A stretch of 64,000 bases of DNA from the NCBI GenBank assembly GCA_910588505.1, contig CAJUPQ010000006.1, positions 1 to 64,000 on the forward strand, in the 5' to 3' direction. The DNA comes from an uncultured Hungatella sp. (GTDB lineage Bacteria; Bacillota; Clostridia; Lachnospirales; Lachnospiraceae). Positions 48,728 to 58,340 of the stretch are shown in pieces (position 1 is the first letter of the stretch; every line of letters begins with the position of its first letter). The position numbers were made by a program, and so were the translations under genes. The notes under the pieces were generated by a model, which had not been told where the DNA came from, did not search any database, and was given only the letters and a program-made list of their open reading frames with translations.

Positions 48728-50188
48728 ATGTATAACGAAATTGATTTAGATAAAATAGATATAGCTGCAGAGCCGCCAACAGAGGAACCGGCCAGACAAT
48801 ACTATTTCATGGCCAGATGCCGGCAATGGGTACAGGAGTTTGAAAAGAAAAACGGTCGTCTCCCTAAATCCTGCGTGGTCAATATGGGCTGTCAGATGAA
48901 TGCCCGGGACTCGGAAAAGCTTGCGGGCATCCTGGGCCAGATCGGCTTTTTGGAAACAGAGGACGAACACGCGGATCTTGTCCTCTACAACACCTGCACA
49001 GTCCGGGAGAACGCCAATATGCGGGTCTACGGCCGATTAGGTTATCTGAACACCCTGAAAAAGAAGAACCCTGACATGCTCATCGCCCTGTGCGGCTGCA
49101 TGATGCAGGAGCCCCAGGTGGTGGAGAAGATAAGGAAAAGCTATCGGTTTGTGGACATCATGTTCGGCACCCACAACATCTTTAAGCTGGCTGAGCTTCT
49201 GTGGGAACGGATCGAGCTGAGGAAGATGACTGTGGATATCTGGGACGACACCTCCCTGATCGTGGAGGAGCTGCCCACAGAGCGGAAATACCCCTTCAAA
49301 TCCGGGGTGAACATCATGTTCGGGTGCAACAATTTCTGCAGCTACTGCATTGTCCCCTATGTGAGAGGGAGGGAGCGGAGCCGGAAGCCTGAGGACATCA
49401 TCAGGGAGATCGAAAGGCTTGTGGCCTCGGGCGTTGTGGAGGTGATGCTCCTTGGCCAGAATGTAAACTCCTACGGCAGGAACCTGGATAAGCCTGTAGC
49501 CTTTGCCTGGCTCTTAAGGCAGGTGGAGGCGGTTAAGGGGCTTAAAAGGATCCGGTTTATGACCTCCCACCCAAAGGATCTGTCCGATGAGCTTATAGAG
49601 GTTATGAGAGATTCCAAAAAGATCTGCGGCCATCTCCATTTGCCGGTTCAGTCGGGCAGCAGCCGGATCTTAAAGGCCATGAACCGCAGATATACCAAGG
49701 AGCAGTATCTTCAGCTGGTGGACAAGATCCGGGCCGCCGTGCCGGATATCTCCCTGACCACGGACATTATCGTGGGATTTCCCGGGGAGACGGAGGAAGA
49801 CTTTGAGGAGACCCTGGACGTGGTGCGAAGAGTGGAGTTTGACAGCGCATTTACCTTTATCTACTCCAAGCGCACCGGGACGCCGGCAGCCTCTATGGCC
49901 GGCCAGGTGGAGGAGGCTGTGGTGAAGGAGCGGTTTGACCGGCTTTTGTCAGAAGTCCAGGCCATTTCCGCCAGGGTATGTGCCAGGGACCTTCATAAGA
50001 CAAAAGAAGTTCTGGTGGAACGGGCGGACGATCATATGAAGGGATATGTGACCGGACGGCTTTCTAACAATATTCTGGTCCATTTTCCCGGAGAACTCTC
50101 CCTGGTGGGAAAGATTGTCCCCGTGTATCTGGAGGAGGCAAAAGGGTTTTACTACATGGGAAGGATGGAAGAGAACTTAATTATATAG
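48728..50188 (+). CDS. miaB: tRNA-2-methylthio-N6-isopentenyladenosine-37 synthase
   Basis: Radical-SAM methylthiotransferase that adds a methylthio group to i6A37 in tRNAs reading UNN codons. The 486-aa protein has the N-terminal cluster cysteines in VNMGCQMNARDSE, LYNTCTVRENA and LCGCMMQ, the radical-SAM CxxxCxxC in FGCNNFCSYCIVPYVRG, and a C-terminal TRAM-like domain (VLVERADDHMKGYVTGRLSNN). Its substrate is made by MiaA, encoded 10 kb downstream. mutS follows after 15 bp, so miaB-mutS-mutL form an operon. Confidence 0.96.
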   Translation: MYNEIDLDKIDIAAEPPTEEPARQYYFMARCRQWVQEFEKKNGRLPKSCVVNMGCQMNARDSEKLAGILGQIGFLETEDEHADLVLYNTCTVRENANMRVYGRLGYLNTLKKKNPDMLIALCGCMMQEPQVVEKIRKSYRFVDIMFGTHNIFKLAELLWERIELRKMTVDIWDDTSLIVEELPTERKYPFKSGVNIMFGCNNFCSYCIVPYVRGRERSRKPEDIIREIERLVASGVVEVMLLGQNVNSYGRNLDKPVAFAWLLRQVEAVKGLKRIRFMTSHPKDLSDELIEVMRDSKKICGHLHLPVQSGSSRILKAMNRRYTKEQYLQLVDKIRAAVPDISLTTDIIVGFPGETEEDFEETLDVVRRVEFDSAFTFIYSKRTGTPAASMAGQVEEAVVKERFDRLLSEVQAISARVCARDLHKTKEVLVERADDHMKGYVTGRLSNNILVHFPGELSLVGKIVPVYLEEAKGFYYMGRMEENLII

Positions 50189-50203
50189 AAGAGAGGTTAC
50201 GCA

Positions 50204-52861
50204 ATGGCCGGATTATCACCAATGATGGCACACTATATGGAGACAAAGGAGCAGTACAAGGACTGTTTGCTTTTTTACAGGTTAGGAGACTTCTACGAGA
50301 TGTTTTTTGATGACGCCGTGACCACCTCAAGGGAGCTGGAGCTGACCCTGACAGGGAAGGAATGCGGCCTTCCGGAGAGGGCTCCTATGTGCGGCGTGCC
50401 CTACCACGCGGTGGATTCCTACCTATATAAATTGGTGCAGAAAGGTTACAAGGTCGCCATCGCGGAGCAGATGGAGGACCCGAAGCAGGCCAAGGGACTG
50501 GTGAAACGGGAGGTTATCCGGGTGGTGACGCCGGGGACCATCACCAGCAGCCAGGCATTGGACGAGACGAAAAATAATTTCCTCATGGGGATCGTGTATG
50601 TGGGGGACGTATTCGGCATCTGTGCCTGTGATATCACCACAGGGGATTTTCTGGTGACCGAGGTGGAGGGGGAGAGAAATCTTCTGGACGAGATCCACAA
50701 GTTCGCCCCGTCGGAGATCATCTGCAATGAGGCGTTCTGTATGTGCGGCATTGACTTTGAGGATCTGAAGGGCCGGTATCATGTGGCCATCTCCTCCCTG
50801 GAAGGCCGCTATTTTTCCGATGAAACGTGCCGCAAGGTGCTGAGAGAGCATTTCCATGTAGGGACGCTGGATGGGCTGGGGCTGGGAGACTACGACGGCG
50901 GCGTCCTGGCTGCGGGGGCGGTGATGGAGTACCTGTACGAGACCCAGAAAAATACCCTGGACCACATTGCCACAGTGCAGACATATACTACCGGGGAATT
51001 TATGGTGCTGGACACTTCCACCAGGCGGAATCTGGAGCTTTTGGAGACTCTGCGGGAAAAGCAGCGCAGAGGTTCCCTTCTGTGGGTCCTGGACAAGACA
51101 AGGACCGCCATGGGCGCAAGGCTGATGCGGACCTTTATCGAGCAGCCTCTTGTGCAGAAGGATTCGATCCTGGAAAGGCAGAACGCTGTCGAGGAGCTGA
51201 ATATGAGCTATATCACCCGGGAGGAGATACGGGAGTACTTAAATTCTGTCTACGATCTGGAGCGGCTTATGGGGCGGATCAGCTACAAGTCCGCCAACCC
51301 CAGGGACATGATCGCCTTTGGCAGCTCCTTAAAGATGCTTCCCCACATAAAACACCTTTTAGGGGAGATGAACGCGCCGGTTTTAAGAGCCGTGTATGAG
51401 GATCTGGATCCTCTGGAGGATGTGGCCCAGCTGATCGAGAACTCTATTGTGGAGGATCCGCCCATTACCGTCAGGGAGGGAGGCATCATAAAGGACGGGT
51501 ATCACGAGGAGGCGGACAGGCTGCGCCAGGCCAAGACCGATGGGAAGACGTGGCTGGCGGATCTGGAGGCTGAGGAGCGGGACAAGACAGGCATCAAAAA
51601 TCTGAAAATCAAGTTTAACAAGGTGTTCGGCTACTATTTTGAGGTGACAAACTCCTTTAAAAACCTGGTGCCGGAGTATTTTGTCAGGAAGCAGACCCTG
51701 GCCAACGCAGAGCGGTACACAACGGACAAGTTAAAGGAACTGGAGGATATTATCCTGGGGGCGGAGGACAAGCTGTTTTCCCTGGAATATGAGCTGTTTT
51801 GCCAGGTGCGGGACCGCATCGGGGCGGAGGTTAGCCGTATCCAGAGGACGGCAAAGGCTCTGGCAGGCATTGACGTGTTCTGCTCTCTGTCCCTGGTGGC
51901 CACCAGAAATAACTATGTAAAGCCCAAGATCAACGAGAAGGGGGCTATCCACATCAAAAACGGGCGCCATCCTGTGGTGGAGCTGATGCAGAAGGACAAC
52001 CTGTTTGTGGCCAATGACACGGTGCTGGACAATCACAAAAACAGGATATCCGTTATTACCGGTCCCAACATGGCGGGCAAGTCCACCTACATGCGGCAGA
52101 CGGCCCTTATTGTACTCATGGCTCAGATCGGAAGCTTTGTGCCTGCGGACGAGGCGGACATCGGAATCTGCGACCGCATTTTTACCAGGGTAGGGGCGTC
52201 TGACGATCTGGCTTCGGGCCAGAGCACCTTTATGGTGGAGATGACCGAGGTGGCCAACATCCTCCGAAACGCCACCAGAAGCAGCCTGATCATCTTGGAC
52301 GAGATCGGAAGGGGAACCAGCACCTTTGACGGCTTGAGCATTGCCTGGGCTGTGGTGGAGCACATCAGCAATGTGAAGCTCCTGGGGGCCAAGACCTTGT
52401 TTGCCACCCACTACCACGAGCTGACGGAGCTGGAGGGAACCATGAGCGGGGTCAATAATTACTGCATCGCCGTGAAGGAGCAGGGGGACGACATTGTATT
52501 TCTGCGCAAGATCGTGCGGGGCGGGGCGGACAAGAGCTACGGCATCCAGGTGGCCAAGCTGGCCGGGGTGCCGGACCAGGTTATTGCGAGGGCAAAGGAG
52601 CTGGTGGAGGAGCTAAGCAGCGCGGATATCGCCACAAAGGCCAGGGAGATCGCCATGGAGAGCGCCAATGTGTCCCAGTCCCAGCGGAAAGTGGTGACCA
52701 AGCCGGACGAGGTGGATTTAAACCAGATGACGCTGTACGACACGGTGAAGAGCGAGGACATTATTAAGGAAATCGAGGAGCTGCAGATCAACGACATTAC
52801 GCCTATGGACGCGCTGAATATCTTAAGCCGGATGCAGGGGAAACTGAAAAACCGGTGGTAG
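50204..52861 (+). CDS. mutS: DNA mismatch repair protein MutS
   Basis: Recognises mismatches and small loops and recruits MutL. The 885-aa protein has the mismatch-wedge motif FYEMFFDDA near residue 31, the clamp and lever domains, Walker A GPNMAGKSTYMRQ (about 617-629), the Walker B-containing LIILDEIGRGTSTFDGLSIAWA, and the FATHYHELTELE D-loop/signature. The C-terminal tail is short and helical. It is 16 bp upstream of mutL. Confidence 0.97.
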   Translation: MAGLSPMMAHYMETKEQYKDCLLFYRLGDFYEMFFDDAVTTSRELELTLTGKECGLPERAPMCGVPYHAVDSYLYKLVQKGYKVAIAEQMEDPKQAKGLVKREVIRVVTPGTITSSQALDETKNNFLMGIVYVGDVFGICACDITTGDFLVTEVEGERNLLDEIHKFAPSEIICNEAFCMCGIDFEDLKGRYHVAISSLEGRYFSDETCRKVLREHFHVGTLDGLGLGDYDGGVLAAGAVMEYLYETQKNTLDHIATVQTYTTGEFMVLDTSTRRNLELLETLREKQRRGSLLWVLDKTRTAMGARLMRTFIEQPLVQKDSILERQNAVEELNMSYITREEIREYLNSVYDLERLMGRISYKSANPRDMIAFGSSLKMLPHIKHLLGEMNAPVLRAVYEDLDPLEDVAQLIENSIVEDPPITVREGGIIKDGYHEEADRLRQAKTDGKTWLADLEAEERDKTGIKNLKIKFNKVFGYYFEVTNSFKNLVPEYFVRKQTLANAERYTTDKLKELEDIILGAEDKLFSLEYELFCQVRDRIGAEVSRIQRTAKALAGIDVFCSLSLVATRNNYVKPKINEKGAIHIKNGRHPVVELMQKDNLFVANDTVLDNHKNRISVITGPNMAGKSTYMRQTALIVLMAQIGSFVPADEADIGICDRIFTRVGASDDLASGQSTFMVEMTEVANILRNATRSSLIILDEIGRGTSTFDGLSIAWAVVEHISNVKLLGAKTLFATHYHELTELEGTMSGVNNYCIAVKEQGDDIVFLRKIVRGGADKSYGIQVAKLAGVPDQVIARAKELVEELSSADIATKAREIAMESANVSQSQRKVVTKPDEVDLNQMTLYDTVKSEDIIKEIEELQINDITPMDALNILSRMQGKLKNRW

Positions 52862-52877
52862 GAAAGGAGAGACGTAT

Positions 52878-54983
52878 ATGGCCAATATCACGGTGCTGGA
52901 CCAGAATACCATCAACAAGATCGCGGCGGGGGAGGTGATCGAGAGGCCCTCCTCTGTGGTGAAGGAGCTTTTGGAGAATGCCATCGACGCCCAGGCCACG
53001 GCTGTCACGGTGGAAATCCGGGATGGGGGCATCTCCTTTATCCGGGTGACGGATAACGGATGCGGCATCCCAAAAGAGGAGGTTGCCCTGGCGTTTCTGC
53101 GCCATTCCACCAGCAAGATCAAGTCTGTGGAGGACCTTTTTACCGTGGCCTCCTTAGGGTTTCGAGGGGAGGCTCTCTCCAGCATCGCGGCCGTATCCCA
53201 GGTGGAGCTGATCACCAAAACCCCCCGGCAGCTTTCCGGAACCAGGTATCAGATCGAAGGCGGAAAGGAGCGGGCTTTAGAGGAGGTGGGCGCTCCCGAG
53301 GGCACCACATTTCTGGTGAGAAATCTGTTTTACAACACCCCGGCCAGGCAGAAGTTTTTAAAAACGGCTCAGACCGAGGGCTCCCACGTGGCGGCATTGG
53401 TGGAGAAGATCGCCATGTCCCACCCGGACATTTCCATACGGTTTATCCAGAATAACCAGAATAAGCTTCACACATCGGGAAACCACAGCTTAAAGGACAT
53501 TATCTACACCGTGTTCGGCCGGGAGATCGCGGCGAACCTGTTGCCGGTGGAGCTGGAGGACGATATCTTACAAATACGGGGGTTTGCGGGCAAGCCGGTC
53601 ATTGCCAGGAGCAACCGGAATTTTGAGAACTACTATATTAACGGGCGGTACATCAAAAGCAGCCTGGTGGCAAAGGCCATCGAGGAAGCCTACAGGCCGT
53701 TTATGATGCAGCACAAATACCCCTTTGTGCTTTTGCACCTGATCGTTGAGCCGGAATATCTGGATGTGAATGTACATCCCACCAAGATGGAGCTGCGGTT
53801 TCGGGATGGGGAGCGGATCTATGAGCTGATCTGCCAGGGAATCGGCGAGGCCCTGGCGAAAAAGGAGCTCATCCCACAGGTGAGCCTGGATAAGAACCGG
53901 GAGGACGATCGGAAGCGTCAGCAGGAGAAATCCCGGCCGGAGCCTTTTGAGACCAGGCGGCGGAGCGCTTATGACCAGGGGGAGAGCGGAAGATCGTCCT
54001 ATGAGATGAGATCTTCCGCGAAAACAGTGGAGGAAAAGGGTCCCGGGTATGGGATCAACTTTCAGGAAATCAGAGGGCGCGGCGGTGTCGGTGAGGAGAG
54101 AAGCGCCGGTACAAGCGGGAAGACGGTGGAAGAAAAGGGTCCCGGGTATGGGATCGACCTTCGGGAAAGCAGGGCGGACGGCGAGGGCGGTGAGAAGAAA
54201 AGTCCTGGCATAAGTGGGGGAAATATAGAGAATACAGGCAAAAATCTCTCTGAAAATGGGGATGATAAGCCTGAAAACGGAAAGAATGAGCAGTCTGGTG
54301 GGAATATGCGGACAGGCGACGAATTGAAAGCTTCAGGCAGAGACGCCAAGGCCCCGGAGGGCCAGCTGGATTTTTTCCAGGAGAAGCTTTTAGAGCCAAA
54401 GAACCGGGCGCGTCACAAGCTTATCGGTCAGCTGTTTGACACCTACTGGCTGGTGGAGTTTAGCGACCAGCTGTACATCATTGACCAGCACGCGGCCCAC
54501 GAGAAGGTGCTGTATGAGCGGACCATGGCCACGTTAAAGAGCCGGGAGTACACGTCTCAGATGGTAAATCCCCCCATCATATTGACTCTGGGCAGTCAGG
54601 AGCAGGTGCTGCTGGAAAAATACATGGAGTATTTCGCGCAGATCGGTTTTCAGATCGAGCACTTTGGGGGCAGGGAGTTCGCTGTGCGCGCGGTTCCGGA
54701 CAACCTGTTTTCCATTGCCAAAAGGGAGCTTCTTATGGATATGATCGACAGCCTGTCGGACGACATTTTTAAGGGCAGTCCGGATATCATCTATGAGCGG
54801 GTGGCGTCCATGTCCTGCAAGGCAGCGGTCAAGGGCAACAACTCCATGTCCCACGCAGAGGCCAACCAGCTGATTGACCAGCTTCTGGATCTGGAAAATC
54901 CCTACGCCTGCCCCCATGGCAGGCCCACCATTATCTCCATGAGCAGGTATGAGCTGGAGAAAAAATTTAAGAGGATCGTGTGA
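52878..54983 (+). CDS. mutL: DNA mismatch repair protein MutL
   Basis: GHKL ATPase and, in bacteria lacking MutH, the nicking endonuclease of mismatch repair. The 701-aa protein has KELLENAIDAQA, DNGCGIPKEE and GFRGEALSSI in the ATPase domain (first ~330 residues), then a disordered linker (about 335-500) containing two 33-residue tandem repeats. The C-terminal domain shows LFDTYWLVEFSDQLYIIDQHAAHEK with the endonuclease DQHAxHE motif, and the closing ACPHGRPT. GGAAAGGAG precedes the ATG. Confidence 0.97.
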   Translation: MANITVLDQNTINKIAAGEVIERPSSVVKELLENAIDAQATAVTVEIRDGGISFIRVTDNGCGIPKEEVALAFLRHSTSKIKSVEDLFTVASLGFRGEALSSIAAVSQVELITKTPRQLSGTRYQIEGGKERALEEVGAPEGTTFLVRNLFYNTPARQKFLKTAQTEGSHVAALVEKIAMSHPDISIRFIQNNQNKLHTSGNHSLKDIIYTVFGREIAANLLPVELEDDILQIRGFAGKPVIARSNRNFENYYINGRYIKSSLVAKAIEEAYRPFMMQHKYPFVLLHLIVEPEYLDVNVHPTKMELRFRDGERIYELICQGIGEALAKKELIPQVSLDKNREDDRKRQQEKSRPEPFETRRRSAYDQGESGRSSYEMRSSAKTVEEKGPGYGINFQEIRGRGGVGEERSAGTSGKTVEEKGPGYGIDLRESRADGEGGEKKSPGISGGNIENTGKNLSENGDDKPENGKNEQSGGNMRTGDELKASGRDAKAPEGQLDFFQEKLLEPKNRARHKLIGQLFDTYWLVEFSDQLYIIDQHAAHEKVLYERTMATLKSREYTSQMVNPPIILTLGSQEQVLLEKYMEYFAQIGFQIEHFGGREFAVRAVPDNLFSIAKRELLMDMIDSLSDDIFKGSPDIIYERVASMSCKAAVKGNNSMSHAEANQLIDQLLDLENPYACPHGRPTIISMSRYELEKKFKRIV
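54021..54218 (+). repeat. 99-bp tandem duplication inside mutL
   Basis: Two adjacent 99-bp units (54021-54119 and 54120-54218) both encode TVEEKGPGYGI followed by diverged charged sequence. The first 40 bp are almost identical at DNA level (GGTCCCGGGTATGGGATC in both). They fall in the flexible linker at about residues 382-447 and keep the frame. Confidence 0.85.
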
Positions 54984-55126
54984 GATTTTAAAATCCGTAG
55001 GTTTGCAGATCGGATGACAGGCAGATCAGAACATGGGAAGATCCGATCGCAGGCAGGGCGGAGGGACAGGATTGGCCGGAAGACCAGCAAGAACCGGATG
55101 AACAGCAAGAAGAAAGGGGCGGGAGT

Positions 55127-57493
55127 ATGGAGCGGGACAACAGGCCAAAGGGCAGAGAGAAGCGGATAACAGATAACGGAAAAGGGGTTAAAAAGCGGGG
55201 CCAGGGGCTGAACCTTGGGGGTCCGGTGGGCAGCGGGGAAGGCTTTGGCAGCCCGTCTTCGTCTCCGGGCAGGCGGTCCGGCGGAGCGGGTTTTGGAAGA
55301 GGCGGCAGACCGTCAGGGCTTGTGGGCATTTTGGTTGTCATCGCCTGTCTGGTGTTTGGCGGCGGCTCTTTTTTTAGCGGGAACGGCGGCGGATACGGCA
55401 GTTTGGGCGGATCCGTGGGGCAGGGCGGTCCCTCTGCATCGGGAGGTTTGGCCGGCACGGGGCAGACAGGGGCAGGTCAGGGGCTTTATGACAGGGAGCC
55501 CGACACCTCTGTGGCTTCCGGGGCAAGGCAGAAACGGACTGTTATAAAAGGCGGCGGCCAGGACAAGGTCACCGTGATGGTCTACATGTGCGGCACGGAC
55601 CTGGAGTCCAAAAACGGCATGGCCACCGCGGATTTGCAGGAGATGACGGCAGCAAAATTAAACGACAACATCAATGTGCTGGTGTACACCGGCGGGTGCA
55701 GCGGGTGGAAAAACTCGGCGGTAAGCAGCCATGTAAATCAGATCTACCAGGTGAAGGACGGAAAGCTTGTGTGTCTGGAGCCGGATATGGGGGATGTGTC
55801 CATGACAGACCCAAAGACTCTGACCCGGTTCCTCAACTGGTGCAAAGAGAAGTATCCGGCTAACCGCATGGACCTTATCTTCTGGGATCACGGCGGCGGA
55901 TCGGTCAGCGGGTACGGCTATGACCAGAAATACCCCAGATCCGGGTCCATGAGTCTGGCGGACATTGACCAGGCCCTGAAAGACTCCAAAATCAGCTTTG
56001 ACTTTATCGGATTTGACGCCTGCCTGATGGCTACCATGGAAAATGGCCTTATGCTGGCCAAGTACGGGGATTACATGATCGCCTCGGAGGAGACGGAGCC
56101 AGGGTATGGGTGGTATTACACGGACTGGCTCACAAAGCTGGCCCAGGATACCTCCATGTCAACCCTGGATATTGGAAAGCAGATCGCCGACGATTTTGTG
56201 CGGGTGTGTACCCAGAAAGGCCAGGGCAGTTCCACCACTTTGTCTCTGGTGGACTTGGCGGAGTTAGAGACTACGGCTCCTAAGCCTTTGGCGGCATTTT
56301 CCCGGTCGGCCAGCAAGCTGATCCAGGATAAGGAGTACAAGGCCGTGTCCGACGCCAGGGCTAAGACCAAGGAATTTGCCAGATCTTCCGGCATTGACCA
56401 GGTGGATCTGGTGAATCTGGCGGAAAATATGGGGACTGACGAAGGGATGGAGCTTGCTAAGGTCTTAAGATCCGCGGTGAAGTACAACATCACTTCCCCA
56501 AGCATTGCCAATGCATACGGGATCTCCATCTATTTCCCGTACAAAAAGGTGTCGTCCGTGGACTCGGCGGTCAAGACTTACGAGAAGATCGGCATGGATG
56601 AGGATTACAGCCGGTGCATCCAGGAGTTTGCCAGCCTGGAGGTGGCGGGACAGGCGGCCTCCGGCGGCGCGTCCTCCCCATTGCCTGCCCTCCTTGGTAC
56701 TCTCACCGGGGAAGTATCTTCCGGCGACGCCATCGCCCAGGTGCTGGGGTCCCTTCTGTCAGGGCAGTATGGGGGGATCCCGGGGCTTGACAGCTCCAAC
56801 ATGGGATTTTTAAGCGGAAGATCCCTGGAGGACATGGCGGATTACCTTGGGGAGAATCAGTTTGACCCAGGCGGCCTGGTGTGGCGGCAGGGGGAGGAGG
56901 GACTTCCCGTCATCAACCTTTCGGAGGCTCAGTGGGACCTTGTCCAGAATCTGGAGCTGAACGTGTTTTTTGACGACGGGGAGGGGTATATTGACCTGGG
57001 GTTAGATAATGTGTTTCAGTTTGATGACAATGGCAGGCTTCTGGGGGATTATGACCGGACCTGGCTGGCCATTGACGGTCAGCCGGTGGCATATTATTTT
57101 CTGGACGAGACCAGGAACGGGGATGACTATACCATCACAGGCCGGGTTCCCGCCATGCTCAACGGCCAGCATGTGGATCTGATGCTCCTTTTTGACCAGG
57201 ACAACCCCTACGGGTATGTGGAGGGAGCCAGAATCGTGTACAAGGAGGAGACGGATACCATCGCCAAGGGACTGACTCAGTTACAGCCCGGGGATACCAT
57301 TGAGTTTCTCTGCGATTATTACGGGTACGACGGCACATTTTTGGACAATTACTATCTGGGAGAGCCTATGGTGGTGGATGACGACCTGGAGATAAGCAAT
57401 GTGGACGTGGGCGATGGGAATGTGCGGGCTTCTTACCGGGTCACGGATATCTATAACCAGCACTACTGGACAGCTCCTTTGGAAGGAGAGTAG
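55127..57493 (+). CDS. Clostripain-type cysteine protease (C11), membrane-anchored
   Basis: A 788-aa peptidase of family C11, which cleaves after basic residues. A highly basic Gly/Ser-rich cytosolic tail (about residues 1-62) precedes one membrane segment at about 63-83 (VGILVVIACLVFGGGSFF) and a Gly-rich spacer. The catalytic domain holds the His in LIFWDHGGGSVSGYG (about 254) and the Cys in FIGFDACLMATME (about 298). C-terminal beta-rich domains, about 600-788, are of unknown role. The protein would be tethered outside the membrane. AAAGGGGCGGGAG precedes the ATG. It is 4 bp upstream of a GNAT gene. Confidence 0.88.
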   Translation: MERDNRPKGREKRITDNGKGVKKRGQGLNLGGPVGSGEGFGSPSSSPGRRSGGAGFGRGGRPSGLVGILVVIACLVFGGGSFFSGNGGGYGSLGGSVGQGGPSASGGLAGTGQTGAGQGLYDREPDTSVASGARQKRTVIKGGGQDKVTVMVYMCGTDLESKNGMATADLQEMTAAKLNDNINVLVYTGGCSGWKNSAVSSHVNQIYQVKDGKLVCLEPDMGDVSMTDPKTLTRFLNWCKEKYPANRMDLIFWDHGGGSVSGYGYDQKYPRSGSMSLADIDQALKDSKISFDFIGFDACLMATMENGLMLAKYGDYMIASEETEPGYGWYYTDWLTKLAQDTSMSTLDIGKQIADDFVRVCTQKGQGSSTTLSLVDLAELETTAPKPLAAFSRSASKLIQDKEYKAVSDARAKTKEFARSSGIDQVDLVNLAENMGTDEGMELAKVLRSAVKYNITSPSIANAYGISIYFPYKKVSSVDSAVKTYEKIGMDEDYSRCIQEFASLEVAGQAASGGASSPLPALLGTLTGEVSSGDAIAQVLGSLLSGQYGGIPGLDSSNMGFLSGRSLEDMADYLGENQFDPGGLVWRQGEEGLPVINLSEAQWDLVQNLELNVFFDDGEGYIDLGLDNVFQFDDNGRLLGDYDRTWLAIDGQPVAYYFLDETRNGDDYTITGRVPAMLNGQHVDLMLLFDQDNPYGYVEGARIVYKEETDTIAKGLTQLQPGDTIEFLCDYYGYDGTFLDNYYLGEPMVVDDDLEISNVDVGDGNVRASYRVTDIYNQHYWTAPLEGE

Positions 57494-57496
57494 AGA

Positions 57497-58045
57497 ATGA
57501 TCACGATTCGCGGCGCGCAGATGGAGGACGCGGGACGTCTTTTGGAGATATACAGCTATTATGTGGAACACACGGCCATTACATTTGAATATGAAAGCCC
57601 CTCCCTGGATGAGTTTCGGGCGCGGATGGAGAAGACCATGGCCCGCTATCCCTACCTTGTGCTGGAGGAGGGAGGCGTTTTACAGGGGTATGCCTACGCC
57701 GGAACCTTTATTGACAGGCGGGCTTATGACTGGTCCTGCGAGGTGACCATCTATCTTGACCGCAATGCCACAGGAAAGGGCATGGGGCGGAGACTTTACG
57801 GGGCGTTGGAAGACGCCCTTAAGAAGATGGGGATCCTGAATCTGTACGCCTGCATCGCTTACCCGGAACAGTGTGATGAGTATCTGACCACGAACAGCGC
57901 GGATTTTCACGCCCATCTTGGATTTGAGAAGGTGGGGGAGTTTCATAAGTGCGGATATAAGTTTGGGCGGTGGTATCATATGATCTGGATGGAGAAGATG
58001 ATTGGGGAGCATAGAAAGAATCAAAGTGGGATTGAGGAAGAATAG
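57497..58045 (+). CDS. GNAT acetyltransferase, phosphinothricin-acetyltransferase-like
   Basis: A 182-aa acetyltransferase. The N-terminus ITIRGAQMEDAGRLLEIY and the acetyl-CoA loop of CEVTIYLDRNATGKGMGRRLYGALE are typical of the PAT/YncA subfamily, as is the FHAHLGFEKVGEFHKCGYKFGRWY ending. Its natural substrate may be an amino acid analogue; the resistance function is not established. It starts 4 bp after the clostripain stop, so it may be translated from the same mRNA. Base use matches its neighbours. Confidence 0.88.
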   Translation: MITIRGAQMEDAGRLLEIYSYYVEHTAITFEYESPSLDEFRARMEKTMARYPYLVLEEGGVLQGYAYAGTFIDRRAYDWSCEVTIYLDRNATGKGMGRRLYGALEDALKKMGILNLYACIAYPEQCDEYLTTNSADFHAHLGFEKVGEFHKCGYKFGRWYHMIWMEKMIGEHRKNQSGIEEE

Positions 58046-58082
58046 GCAGAGAAGAGGGAAACCTTTAGATAGAAAAGGAAAA

Positions 58083-58112
58083 CCGCCGTATGGAAAACAT
58101 TCCATATGGCGG
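58083..58112. terminator. 13-bp hairpin after the GNAT gene
   Basis: CCGCCGTATGGAA pairs with TTCCATATGGCGG around AACA, 38 bp after the stop. There is no T-run on the plus strand; a T-rich run follows on the minus strand. It may be a weak or bidirectional terminator. Confidence 0.5.
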
Positions 58113-58181
58113 CGAGAGATTAATACGGACAAAAAACATTGACATACAAGAAAAACTGGTGTAAGCTGGAACGGAAAACAG

Positions 58182-58209
58182 AAGGCTCTGTGTATACACA
58201 GAGCCTTTT
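58182..58209 (+). terminator. Palindromic terminator upstream of miaA
   Basis: A perfect 26-bp palindrome (58182-58207), AAGGCTCTGTG on the left with its complement on the right, followed by TTTT. It forms an 11-bp stem with a TATA loop. Together with the hairpin at 58083-58112 it insulates miaA from the genes upstream. The following 130 bp to miaA contains only a small CGCTG/CAGCG hairpin. Confidence 0.75.
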
Positions 58210-58340
58210 ATCTCTTCGGGGTCAAATTCCCCATTTCCTATTATGCAACAAACTTGATTTAAGTTTTGCTACCCCGCTGCAAGCAGCGAAGGTAAATTCG
58301 TTTTACCGATATTCCCATTTATACAAGGAGGTTGTCTGCC

